This document shows positions 5,085-11,902 of a stretch of DNA of 12,578 nt, in pieces. A program made the position numbers and the translations under genes. The notes beneath the pieces were generated by a model. That model worked only from the letters and a program-made list of their open reading frames with translations, was not told the origin of the DNA and ran no database searches. This DNA comes from DATKLX01 sp035542155 (GTDB lineage: Bacteria; Chloroflexota; Anaerolineae; Anaerolineales; Anaerolineaceae), in assembly GCA_035542155.1 (NCBI GenBank), contig DATKLX010000139.1, positions 1 to 12,578 of the forward strand. Direction: 5' to 3'. Each line of letters starts with the position of its first letter. The first letter of the stretch is position 1.

Positions 5085-7499
5085 TTACCCGCCGTGGTCG
5101 AACGCTTCCGGTTCGGGGCCGAGGTTGAGGATGTTGGAGAAATCCGGCTCCAGGGCGGAGGGGGGCGCGCCCAGGTCGGGGGCCAGGTAGGCCACGGCCC
5201 GGCCCAGGTCGTTGTCCATTACCAGCTCGAGGTGATGGTTGGGGCGAAAATCTCCAACGTCGATCAGGCGCAGGCAGTCGACTGCGTCGGCGGGGTTGGG
5301 CAGCCACCCGGCCAGGTGGTTGGGGGTGCGGTAGAAGAACTCGCGGTTGAAGACCGAGCCCGGGTCGTCGAGGTAGACCGCCAGGGGGTAGATCTGGGCC
5401 TCCATCAGGTCCTGGAAGAAGTGGGTGCCGAAGGAGGGGTCCGGGGCGAGGCCGATACCCTGGCCGGTGAGCTCGATCAGGGCGCGGGAGTTGTAGATGT
5501 CGGCGTAGCCGATGGTCACGCCGAGGTCGGGGTTGGAGGTCCCCCAGCGCCCGGGGCCGACGCAGACGAAGGCGACCCCCTCCAGCCGGGCGTTGACCTG
5601 GCCGACCAGCCGGCCGAGCTTGGCGCGCGCCTCGGGGGTGGGCAGGGCGAAGTAGCCCTCGGGCTCGACGAAGAGCACCTTGCGGATGCCGGGCACGTAG
5701 CCCTGGGGGACCATGAACCCGGTGGCCAGCACCACCGCCTCGGGGTTGAGGTTGACCGGCAGGCGGGCCTGGGGCGCGTCGCGCAGGTGGCTCTGCGGGC
5801 GGCACTGGATGATCGAGATGCAGATCTCGGGGCGGGGGGAGGGCGTCTCGACCACCTCGGCGGTGAACTCCATGTCGACCGGGCAGTTGTAGTTCTTCTC
5901 CAGGATCTGGAGCATGTCCCGCATGGTCTCGGCGAAGGGGGTGCGGCGGAGGAACTCCTCGAAGGTGACCACCAGGTGGCTGGGTTCGCCCCCCAGCATG
6001 GAGCTGCGCAGCGAGCTGAAGTAGCCGTCCTGCTCGAGCTGGGTGACGTAGCGCAGCGGGGGGTAGCGCGAGGTGAAGACCTCGTGGACAGGCAGGGTGC
6101 GAAACTCGTTGCACTCCAGGTCGATCAGGTCGACGTAGTGCTGGGAGTAGCGGCGGATGAGCTTGGGGGTGGAGTTGGGGCGCAGCAGCGGGTGGCTGAG
6201 GGCCACCAGGCAGGGGTAGTCGTTGCCCACGCGGTCGACGGCGCGAGTGCCCATCCCCCAGACCAGGCGCACGAAGCCCTGGTCCTGGCGGATCTGCGGC
6301 GACCAGCGGTAGAGGTTGCGGCTGAAGGCCACGCCGGCGGCGGTGGGCAGATAGTAGCGGCCGAAGCGCTCGCCCTGCACGGTCTGGATGAGCACCGCCA
6401 TGCGCTCGTCGTAGTCCTGGAGACTTTTGGAGCGCCGGTAGAGCAGGGCGTTGGGGTTGAGGATGGTGGCGTAGATGCGGGCGATGGCCAGGGTGAGGGC
6501 CTGGAGGTTCTCCTCCGGCGTGCCCTGGTTGGGGCAGAAGAAGCTCTCGTACTTGCCGGCGAACGAGGTGCCGAAGTTGTCTTCCAGGAGGCTGGAGGAG
6601 CGCACGATCAGCGGCTTCTGGCCGGCTGCCTCCAGCAGCGCGCGTAGCTTATCCAGCACGTCGATGGGGAACTCGCCGGCCTCGAAATCCCGCTGGATGT
6701 CGGGGTATTCGGCGCGCATCTGCTCCTCGGGCTTGTACTTCTGGTCGTTCCAGTGGACCAGGTTGTTCATCGACATAAAGGTGTAGAGCAGGTCCGAGCC
6801 GAGGAAGTACGAATCGGGCAGGGTGATGCGCGCGCGGAGCGCCTCGCCGCCGGCCTGGTTGAGGATACGCGCGGCGAGGAGCATGCCCGCCGCCTTGCCG
6901 CCGATGCGCCCCGCGCCGATCTTGCGCCGGCGGATCTCCTCCAGGTCGGCGATGGTGAACCACTCCTTGGCGATGTTGATGTAGCCGAGCTGGTCGCTGA
7001 TCAGCGAGCGGATGAGGACCACTTTGGTCTCGCGCAGGCGCGGCTCGAGGCGGGCGCGCTCGGCGGCGGGGAAGCTCTCGATGGCGCGGGCCTGGTCGAA
7101 GAGCAGGTCGAGCGGGGCCAGCTCGGGGTTGATCGAGAGGGAAAAGTCTTCGCCGGTCACCCCGCGCTCGCCGAGCACATCGCGGACGATCTTCTCGAAG
7201 AGGGAGAAGGGCAGGTTCTGGCTGAAGTAGAAATCGGTGAGCTGCTCGCGGATGAGGTTGTGACGCAGCTCCCAGGTCTCGGCGGCCTCTTCGACCAGGG
7301 GGTTGTAGAGCCCCTCGCGCTTCTGAGAGAGGATGGCGCGCTGGCGCACCTCGGCGTCGAAGACGTGCGGGTCGACCACACCGCGCTCGAACAGCTCCCG
7401 CCGCATCCGCGCGCGGATGCGGTTGCCCAGGATGGGGTACTGCCCCAGCGAAAGGGTGATCCGCAGCAAGCGGTCCATGGCGGTGGGGGGGAGGGTCAT
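5085..7499 (-). CDS. Stand-alone PEP/pyruvate-binding (PPDK_N-type) protein
   Basis: 804 aa. The N-terminal 190 residues are helical and unassigned. From about 195 to 570 it carries an ATP-grasp PPDK_N domain as in PEP synthase: IGGKAAGMLLAARIL (199-213), IVRSSSLLEDNFGTSFAGKY (298-317), MAVLIQTV (367-374), GVAFSRN (389-395) and the closing VDMEFTAE (541-548) / IIQCRPQ (563-569). The phospho-histidine swivelling domain and the C-terminal PEP barrel of true PEP synthase or PPDK are absent. Instead residues 600-740 form a conserved tail with GPGRWGTSNPDLGV (648-661) and PSFGTHFFQDL (688-698), known from a family of PPDK_N proteins of undetermined role. ATP-dependent phosphotransfer is plausible, but pyruvate as substrate is not shown. 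Start 7499 (alternative Met8 at 7478); neither has a clear Shine-Dalgarno. It is transcribed alone. Confidence 0.85.
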   Translation of the reverse strand: MTLPPTAMDRLLRITLSLGQYPILGNRIRARMRRELFERGVVDPHVFDAEVRQRAILSQKREGLYNPLVEEAAETWELRHNLIREQLTDFYFSQNLPFSLFEKIVRDVLGERGVTGEDFSLSINPELAPLDLLFDQARAIESFPAAERARLEPRLRETKVVLIRSLISDQLGYINIAKEWFTIADLEEIRRRKIGAGRIGGKAAGMLLAARILNQAGGEALRARITLPDSYFLGSDLLYTFMSMNNLVHWNDQKYKPEEQMRAEYPDIQRDFEAGEFPIDVLDKLRALLEAAGQKPLIVRSSSLLEDNFGTSFAGKYESFFCPNQGTPEENLQALTLAIARIYATILNPNALLYRRSKSLQDYDERMAVLIQTVQGERFGRYYLPTAAGVAFSRNLYRWSPQIRQDQGFVRLVWGMGTRAVDRVGNDYPCLVALSHPLLRPNSTPKLIRRYSQHYVDLIDLECNEFRTLPVHEVFTSRYPPLRYVTQLEQDGYFSSLRSSMLGGEPSHLVVTFEEFLRRTPFAETMRDMLQILEKNYNCPVDMEFTAEVVETPSPRPEICISIIQCRPQSHLRDAPQARLPVNLNPEAVVLATGFMVPQGYVPGIRKVLFVEPEGYFALPTPEARAKLGRLVGQVNARLEGVAFVCVGPGRWGTSNPDLGVTIGYADIYNSRALIELTGQGIGLAPDPSFGTHFFQDLMEAQIYPLAVYLDDPGSVFNREFFYRTPNHLAGWLPNPADAVDCLRLIDVGDFRPNHHLELVMDNDLGRAVAYLAPDLGAPPSALEPDFSNILNLGPEPEAFDHGG

Positions 7500-7642
7500 G
7501 GGTTAAGTCTACTTCAAATTAGTAAATCTTATTAGAATCTCATTAATCTGCTTTGTAGATCATACGAAATCCTTCACAGGCTTCACGCCCTTACTAGGCG
7601 ATGGTTTTATCATTCCCGGCAATATAGTAAAGGAAAGAAATC

Positions 7643-7907
7643 ATGGCAAATAGAAACAATCAGCAGATAAACTGGGGCCCGGACAATCCCCATCCACTTT
7701 CCAAAATAAAAACTGAACTGGTGTGGGAAGGCAAATACGATTTTTGATGAGATAGTTTTTCACCAAAAAGCCAATCGTGCTGATTTTCGTAACATGCTTG
7801 TCTGGGGAGACAATAAATTAGCGATGGTAGCTTTGCTTGAGGGATTTCGCGGCAAGATTGACTTGATCTATATTGACCCGCCATTTGATGTGGGTTCAGC
7901 CAGGTAG
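7643..7907 (+). pseudogene. Broken 5' part of a site-specific DNA methyltransferase (type III Mod-like)
   Basis: An ATG at 7643 with AGGAAAG (7631-7637) in front encodes MANRNNQQINWGPDNPHPLS, KIKTELVWEGKYD, then hits TGA at 7745. A second frame continues at about 7743 with IFDEIVFHQKANRADFRNML then VWGDNKLAMVALLEGFRGK, IDLIYIDPPFDVGSAR and a TAG at 7905-7907. WGDNK and the catalytic DPPF motif with its lead-in IDLIYIDPPFDVG are the start of type III Mod / beta-class amino-methyltransferases. A stretch expected between the two blocks is missing, so there is an internal deletion with frameshift, and the gene ends right after motif DPPF. What is left (about 85 of several hundred residues) cannot be active. 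No restriction subunit remains. The AT-rich codon use suggests it was acquired horizontally. Confidence 0.8.
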
Positions 7908-7932
7908 GGTGGGTTCGCTCTTTGAACCCACC
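7908..7932. repeat. Hairpin repeat at the truncation point of the methyltransferase remnant
   Basis: GGTGGGTTC (7908-7916) and GAACCCACC (7924-7932) pair perfectly around a 7-nt loop. GTGGGTTC also occurs at 7890-7897, the last bases that still read as methyltransferase, giving an 8-bp direct repeat across the junction. This is what an insertion of a small palindromic repeat or a repeat-mediated deletion would leave. Confidence 0.6.
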
Positions 7933-8069
7933 GCTCTGCGCCTGCTCCATCGCTTACTCGAATGGCGCCGGATAGAGCGAGTTCAAACCAATCCCCTGAG
8001 GAAAAACAAAAAGTTCCCCTTTCCTTTTCAGGATGGGTGTCAGGTTCTTCCATACGAAAATCGAAAATT

Positions 8070-9200
8070 CTACCCCAAATGCATCGGCATGATCACGTGC
8101 AGGTACAGTTCGTCGCCGACGGGGCGGATGAGCCCCGGAGAGTTGCTGACGCCCGTCTCGAGAGAGACGTTGGGGGTGTGGATGTTCTCGAGCACCTCAC
8201 GCAGGAACTTGACGTTGAAGGCGATCAGCAGCGGGCTGCCCTCGATGGTGGCGTCGATGACGATCTCGCTCGAGCCGGTCTCTTCGGACTGGGCGGAGAT
8301 CTCGAGGGTGCCGGGCTTGAGCTCGCCGACCGGGGTGATGTTGAGCCGGGCGACGTTGGAGCCTTCGCGGGCGATGATCTCGGCCTGTTTGCAGGCCTTG
8401 AGGAAGGAGTTGGTCGAGACGACGGTGCGGGTCTTGAAGCTCTTGGGGATGACCTGCTGGTAGGGCGGGTAGTTGCCGTCGATGAGCTGGGAGACCAACT
8501 CGACGTCTTTGAGGTTGAAGACCACCTGGCCGCGGCCCTGGGGGAAGATCATGGCGATGTGCTGCTCGCCGTCGGTGGCGATGCGGGCCAGCTCGGCGAG
8601 GGCGCGGGCGGGGATGATGGCGCTGACCGGCTGGGCGGCGGGCTCCGAGAGGTCGGCCTTGCGCTCAGAGATGCGGAAGCCGTCGGCGGCGGCCATGGTC
8701 ACCTGGGAGCCGTTGATGGTGACCAGCACGCCCATCAGCACCGGGCGGGCCTCGTCGGTGGAGGCGGAGAAGACCACCTGCTGGATCATCTCTTTGAAAT
8801 CGGCGACGTTGACCTGGAAGCCCTCGGCCGGGTCGGAGACGGGTAGGGGCGGGAACTCCTGGGCGTCGATGCCCTTGATGTCGGTCACCGAGGTGCCGCA
8901 GCGCACGGTGAGGGTCTGGGTGCGAGTATTGAGGGCCAGGCTCACCTGGTCGGCGGGGAGGGCGTTGATCAGGTCGGCGAAGGTGCGGGCGGGGACGGTG
9001 ATTGAGCCTTCTTCCTCGATGCGGGCGCCGATCCAGTTGGTGATGCCGAGCTCGAGGTTGGTGGCGGAAAGGCGCAGGCGGCCTTCGTCGGTGGCGACGA
9101 GGATGTTGGAGAGGACGGGAAGGGTGCTGCGCGGGGAGACGGCGCGGGAGACGATGCCTAACCCATGAGCCAGACTTGGTTGTGAGACGGTTACTTTCAT
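8070..9200 (-). CDS. dnaN: DNA polymerase III beta subunit (sliding clamp)
   Basis: 376 aa, full length for the family (about 366-380). It forms the dimeric ring that tethers the replicative polymerase and other repair enzymes to DNA. Three clamp domains are recognisable at about 1-122, 128-250 and 252-376. Characteristic stretches are LPVLSNILVATDEGRLRLSA (27-46), GIDAQEFPPLP (110-120), STDEARPVLMGVLV (147-160), AADGFRISER (171-180), LIDGNYPPYQQVIP (239-252) and the C-terminal YLHVIMPMHLG, the face that binds client peptides. The ATG at 9200 has AGAGGG 3 nt upstream. It stands alone, without dnaA or recF beside it; the flanking gaps are remnant and repeat DNA, so rearrangement around it is possible. 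Confidence 0.97.
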   Translation of the reverse strand: MKVTVSQPSLAHGLGIVSRAVSPRSTLPVLSNILVATDEGRLRLSATNLELGITNWIGARIEEEGSITVPARTFADLINALPADQVSLALNTRTQTLTVRCGTSVTDIKGIDAQEFPPLPVSDPAEGFQVNVADFKEMIQQVVFSASTDEARPVLMGVLVTINGSQVTMAAADGFRISERKADLSEPAAQPVSAIIPARALAELARIATDGEQHIAMIFPQGRGQVVFNLKDVELVSQLIDGNYPPYQQVIPKSFKTRTVVSTNSFLKACKQAEIIAREGSNVARLNITPVGELKPGTLEISAQSEETGSSEIVIDATIEGSPLLIAFNVKFLREVLENIHTPNVSLETGVSNSPGLIRPVGDELYLHVIMPMHLG

Positions 9201-9253
9201 GAGCCCTCTATACGGATGTCGAAGATGTGAATCACCCCTGCCGGGTTACCGTT

Positions 9254-9259
9254 AGTATA
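9254..9259 (-). promoter_or_regulatory. Possible -10 box of the dnaN promoter
   Basis: TATACT (minus strand, 9254-9259) would start transcription near 9247, 47 nt before the dnaN ATG. The -35 position (TGGTAA at 17-nt spacing) is a poor match, so the call is tentative. Confidence 0.3.
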
Positions 9260-9429
9260 CACTGGAAGCGAAGAATTTACCACAGAGGCCACAGAGGTCG
9301 CGGAGAAAAAGAGAGAGAACAGGGAGCAGAGAACGGGTTCTTGTAGGGGCGTAGCGTTCGGGCAGGCTGAGCGCCGGGGAAATTGGCGCACCCAGTCGTT
9401 GCCTGTCCTGGCTTTGCCACGTACCTCGC

Positions 9430-9620
9430 TTCATGTCATTGCGAGGAGCGTCCTGTGTGACGAAGCCCTTGGTTAGAACACCAAGGACAGGCAATCTCCA
9501 AATCCACCAGGCATAGGCTCCATGGATCAAGGTCATTGGTGGCCAATGCCTTTTTGCCTGCTGGGGTTGGAGGTTGCCACGACCCCGGGAAGAACGCCCT
9601 GGGTCTCGCAACGACATGAA
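9430..9620. mobile_element. 191-bp MITE-like element with terminal inverted repeats
   Basis: TTCATGTCATTGCGAG (9430-9445) is inverted, with one mismatch, at 9605-9620. Inner motifs are also mirrored: GGCAATCTCC (9490-9499) against GGAGGTTGCC (9569-9578), one difference. The GTCATTGCGAGGAGCG...GAAGC...CAATCTCC pattern is a dispersed repeat widely met in Chloroflexota and some Deltaproteobacteria. No coding capacity, no clear target-site duplication. A smaller palindrome (9466-9488) sits within it where GAAGC would normally run straight into CAATCTCC. Confidence 0.65.
9466..9488. repeat. Copy of the palindromic GGT-loop-CACC element nested in the MITE
   Basis: CCTTGGT (9467-9473) and ACCAAGG (9480-9486) flank TAGAAC, followed by AC. 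The loop and right arm (AGAACACCAAGGAC) align with AAAACACCAGGGAC in the copies inside the DUF5671 gene; the stem changes CTGG/CCAG to TTGG/CCAA on both sides, i.e. the pairing is kept. Confidence 0.6.
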
Positions 9621-9660
9621 TGGAGGCCGAAGGCAAAGGGGGCCAGTTTGCTGGTCTGCT

Positions 9661-9739
9661 GGTTCCCACGCTTGCGCGACCGGAGGAAGTCCCGCTGCGT
9701 TTGCGGGATGGGAACCCCCTGGGGGACGCTCTGCGTCCC
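9661..9739. repeat. Cluster of small palindromes (GTTCCCACGC / GGGACGC family)
   Basis: GGTTCCCA (9661-9668) is inverted at 9709-9716 (TGGGAACC) and encloses TCCCGC (9690-9695) with GCGGGA (9703-9708). Next to it GGGACGC-TCT-GCGTCCC (9723-9739) forms a perfect hairpin. These resemble the dispersed GGGACGC-AGA-GCGTCCC and GCGTGGGAAC repeats of many environmental bacteria. Confidence 0.6.
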
Positions 9740-9774
9740 GGTGATCCGATGCTGGAGCCTGGGCTTGTTGGATG

Positions 9775-11898
9775 CTAAAAGCGCGAGGCGAGGAGCCCGA
9801 GGGCGAGGAGCAGCAGCTCGAGGGCGAAGAGGGCGGCGAGGACGTAGGCGACGCTGGTCCAGGGACTGGAGGGGAGCGGGAGCCGCACGGGCTGGCCCTC
9901 GGCCATCTGGCGGACGGCCAGGGCGGCCATCTCGGCCAGGTCGCGCTGCGTGGACAGGCCCTCGCCGTGGTCGCGGCGGTCGCTGCGGGCGGCGGGGCCG
10001 AGCCACTCCCAGCCCGGCTCGGGGAGGGGGATGACCAGCTTCTGGCCCTGGAAGCCGTCGAGCCAGATGCGCAGGGCTTCGGGCGGCTGGGTGGCCAGGG
10101 CGGCGGGGAGGACCACGGCGCGGGCGCCGGCCAGACCCTCGGTGGGGATGCCCTGGGCGAGGCGGACCAGGGCGACGGGGATGTCGGGCGCCTGGGCGTG
10201 TAGCGCGTCGAGGAAGTCAGCCGCGAACCCGCTGGCGGCCTCGCGGTCGGGGGCTTCTTCCTCGGGGCCGGGAAGCCCGGCGGGGTCGAGGACGATGACG
10301 GGGAACTGGCGCTGGCGGGCGGCGAGGGCCTGGCCGGCCAGGCGGGCGTCGCCGCGCAGGACGGTGAAGTGGTAGGCGGTCAGGGCGGTGAAGAGGAGCA
10401 GGGTGAGCAGCCAGCCCAGGCTGTTGCTCAGCAGGTCGGGGGGGCGGCTGCCGAGCAGGCTGCGCAGGAGCGGGTAGAGGGCTTCGCCGGTGGAGACCAT
10501 CATGGCGAGGACGCCGGCGAAGAGAAGCAGGTAGAGATAGGCCTTGCGGATGACAGAGTGGCGGGCCTGGTCGCCGGCGAAGTCCCCCTGGACTGTCCGC
10601 CAGGACAGGCTGGTGTTCTGACCAGGGGCGGGGCCGGGCCGGGCGGCTTCCTGCTGCAGGGGACGCCAGGAGAAGATCCACAGCGGCAGGCCGGTGAGGA
10701 CCACCGCCAGGGCCGCGGCGAGCTGGTCGCGGAGGGGGCCGGCGCCGGGAGCGGTAGATCCCCCCTGGAGGGGGGTGGGGAAGGGGAGGCTGAGAAGGTA
10801 GAGGAGGAGAGAGCGCAGGCCGATCACGGCGGCGAGGAGGCCGAGCGCGGAAAGGATGGTGAGATAGAGGCGGCGCAGGGCGGCAAGCTGGGGCGTATCG
10901 GGCAGGTTGGCCAGGTCGCGGGTGAGGCGACTGCCGTAATAGGCCCAGACCACCCCCAGGGGAACGCCGATGGAGAGCGGCGCGCTGAGCTGGTTGACCA
11001 GCTCGCCGGGGGAGGAGGCCGCGCCAAAGGCCTGGCGGAAGAGCGCCGCCAGCGCCATCCCCGCGGCGCCGAGAGCCGCGCCGGCGCCGAGCAGGACGAG
11101 CAGGTAGAGGACGACCAGGCGCAGCAGGCTGGCCTGCTCTTCCGGCTCGTGGAGCAGGTCCTCGACGCGCAGCGAGCTCCACACCCAGAGCGGGACGCCG
11201 ACGAGGAGGAGGGCCAGGCCGGCGGCCATCAGCCCGCCGAAGCGCGGCCCGGCCGCGCCGGGGACGTAGAGGATGAAGCTGAGGAGCTGCTGGACGCCGA
11301 GGACGACCAGCCCGAGCGAGTAGCCCAGCCAGATGTAGCGTTGCAGGCGGCGCGCGCCGGCCAGGTTCGCGTTGCCGGGCAGGGCGCGCCGGTCGGCGAA
11401 GTCCCTGGTGTTTTGACCAGGGGCGAAGTCCCTGGTGTTTTGACCAGGGGCGCGGATGACGGTGAGGAAATAGGCCCCGGCGGCCAGGTTGGCCAGGATG
11501 GCGACCGCGTCGCCGCCCCAGGTCTGCCCGGCGCCGATGAGGGCCAGGCTGTCGTCGAGGCGGAAGAGGGCCAGGAAGAGGCGGTTGGCGAGGGCCAGCC
11601 CGTTGTGGACGGCGGGGATGAAGTGGGCGAGGAGGGCGGCGTAGAGGAAAACGGCGCGGACGCGGCTGGTACGGTCCTCCGGGTTGCGGGCGGCATCGCC
11701 CTGGGCGAGCAGCCAGTGCAGGAGGAAGACGGGCAGGCCGACCAGGGTCAGCGAGAGGCTGCCGGCGAGCAGGCTGGCGGAGCTGCCGGCCAGCCCGGCG
11801 GAGAAGATAGTGCGCCCCAGCCAGATGACGCCCCAGACGGTCATTTCGAGGCTGATGAAGGCGATGGCGTAGAGATAGACGCGGCGGACGGTGCGCAT
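9775..11898 (-). CDS. DUF5671-type multi-module integral membrane protein
   Basis: 707 aa from the ATG at 11898 (MRTVRRVYLYAIAFISLEMT); the open frame further upstream is a shadow of the preceding gene. The protein is built of about six diverged modules of roughly 70-100 residues. Each opens with a positive R-x-x-Y-L-Y-like start (RRVYLY, RAVFLY, RRLQRYIWLGY, LLRLVVLY, LRRLYLTI, IRKAYLYL), then one long helix, a loop, and a second helix ending in GLPVFLLHW / GVPLWVWSS / GVPLGVVWAYY / GLPLWIFSW. About 12-13 membrane segments result. A soluble region (about 526-680) follows, beginning QFPVIVLDPAGLPG, and a last helix SVAYVLAALFALELLLLALG. Two linkers carry inserted APGQNT peptides (150-167 and 424-440) encoded by palindromic DNA. 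Module style matches DUF5671 proteins of Chloroflexota; function unknown. Starts 4 nt after the upstream stop without its own ribosome site, so it is translationally coupled. Confidence 0.8.
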   Translation of the reverse strand: MRTVRRVYLYAIAFISLEMTVWGVIWLGRTIFSAGLAGSSASLLAGSLSLTLVGLPVFLLHWLLAQGDAARNPEDRTSRVRAVFLYAALLAHFIPAVHNGLALANRLFLALFRLDDSLALIGAGQTWGGDAVAILANLAAGAYFLTVIRAPGQNTRDFAPGQNTRDFADRRALPGNANLAGARRLQRYIWLGYSLGLVVLGVQQLLSFILYVPGAAGPRFGGLMAAGLALLLVGVPLWVWSSLRVEDLLHEPEEQASLLRLVVLYLLVLLGAGAALGAAGMALAALFRQAFGAASSPGELVNQLSAPLSIGVPLGVVWAYYGSRLTRDLANLPDTPQLAALRRLYLTILSALGLLAAVIGLRSLLLYLLSLPFPTPLQGGSTAPGAGPLRDQLAAALAVVLTGLPLWIFSWRPLQQEAARPGPAPGQNTSLSWRTVQGDFAGDQARHSVIRKAYLYLLLFAGVLAMMVSTGEALYPLLRSLLGSRPPDLLSNSLGWLLTLLLFTALTAYHFTVLRGDARLAGQALAARQRQFPVIVLDPAGLPGPEEEAPDREAASGFAADFLDALHAQAPDIPVALVRLAQGIPTEGLAGARAVVLPAALATQPPEALRIWLDGFQGQKLVIPLPEPGWEWLGPAARSDRRDHGEGLSTQRDLAEMAALAVRQMAEGQPVRLPLPSSPWTSVAYVLAALFALELLLLALGLLASRF
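10578..10628. repeat. Composite palindromic element in frame inside the DUF5671 gene
   Basis: On the minus strand the short element (GCCCCTGGTCAGAACACCAG, then GGGACTTCGCC) is interrupted by 24 nt that contain their own hairpin: CTGTCC (10593-10598) with GGACAG (10603-10608) around GCCA. Outer arms CCCCTGG (10585-10591) and CCAGGGG (10622-10628) remain. It encodes APGQNT-SLSWRTVQ-GDF (residues 424-440): eight extra residues relative to the simple form, frame preserved. Confidence 0.65.
10760..10775. repeat. CCCCCC-TGGA-GGGGGG hairpin inside the DUF5671 gene
   Basis: Six C (10760-10765) and six G (10770-10775) flank TGGA within codons for PTPLQGGSTAP (residues about 374-384), a loop between the helices of module five. 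Sequences of the form CCCCTCC-AGGGGGGAT are common dispersed palindromes; here it has been taken into the coding sequence in frame. Confidence 0.45.
11397..11450. repeat. Two perfect 27-bp tandem palindromic units inside the DUF5671 gene
   Basis: Units 11397-11423 and 11424-11450 are identical. Each contains CCCTGGT-GTTTTG-ACCAGGG, a 7-bp stem with a 6-nt loop, plus CGAAGT and a final G. Being nine codons long they keep the frame and encode APGQNTRDF twice (residues 150-167) in the linker between module two and module three. Confidence 0.85.
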
Positions 11899-11902
11899 GG
11901 GG

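Larger units (their letters stand above)
7500..8069. other. 570-bp AT-richer gap with methyltransferase remnant
   Basis: The stretch between the start of the PPDK_N gene and the stop of dnaN is clearly richer in A/T than its neighbours. It holds the upstream region of the PPDK_N gene (7500-7560, with three AATCT-like repeats and no promoter I can fix), a broken methyltransferase gene (7643-7907) and a hairpin (7908-7932). From 7933 to 8069 I see nothing definite. Confidence 0.7.
9201..9774. repeat. 574-bp repeat-rich gap upstream of dnaN
   Basis: No supported gene. In order: the dnaN leader; a 9-bp tandem CCACAGAGG-CCACAGAGG-TCGCGGAGA (9280-9306), a motif dispersed in many environmental bacterial genomes; a GTAGGGGCG segment (about 9343-9351) like the repeats at 4570; TTGCCTGTCC (9399-9408) inverted against GGACAGGCAA (9485-9494); a MITE-like element (9430-9620); and a right-hand block of palindromes ending near 9739. 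The stop of the DUF5671 gene follows at 9777. Confidence 0.7.

Noticed and set aside
4782..6647. Long plus-strand open frame (621 codons) opposite the PPDK_N gene
   Set aside because: It is rich in Gly, Val, Glu and Ala as expected for the antisense of a GC-rich gene, shows no domain, and the minus strand encodes a clear conserved protein.
8092..8100. CACGTG core inside dnaN as another parS site
   Set aside because: Flanking bases do not match parS, and it falls in conserved codons near the dnaN 3' end; a lone hexamer is expected by chance.
7873..8463. Plus-strand open frame (196 codons) running from the methyltransferase remnant into dnaN antisense
   Set aside because: It merges unrelated stretches, lacks domain features, and most of it is opposite dnaN.
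9201..9774. Replication origin next to dnaN
   Set aside because: No cluster of TTATNCACA boxes and no AT-rich unwinding region; the content is dispersed repeats.
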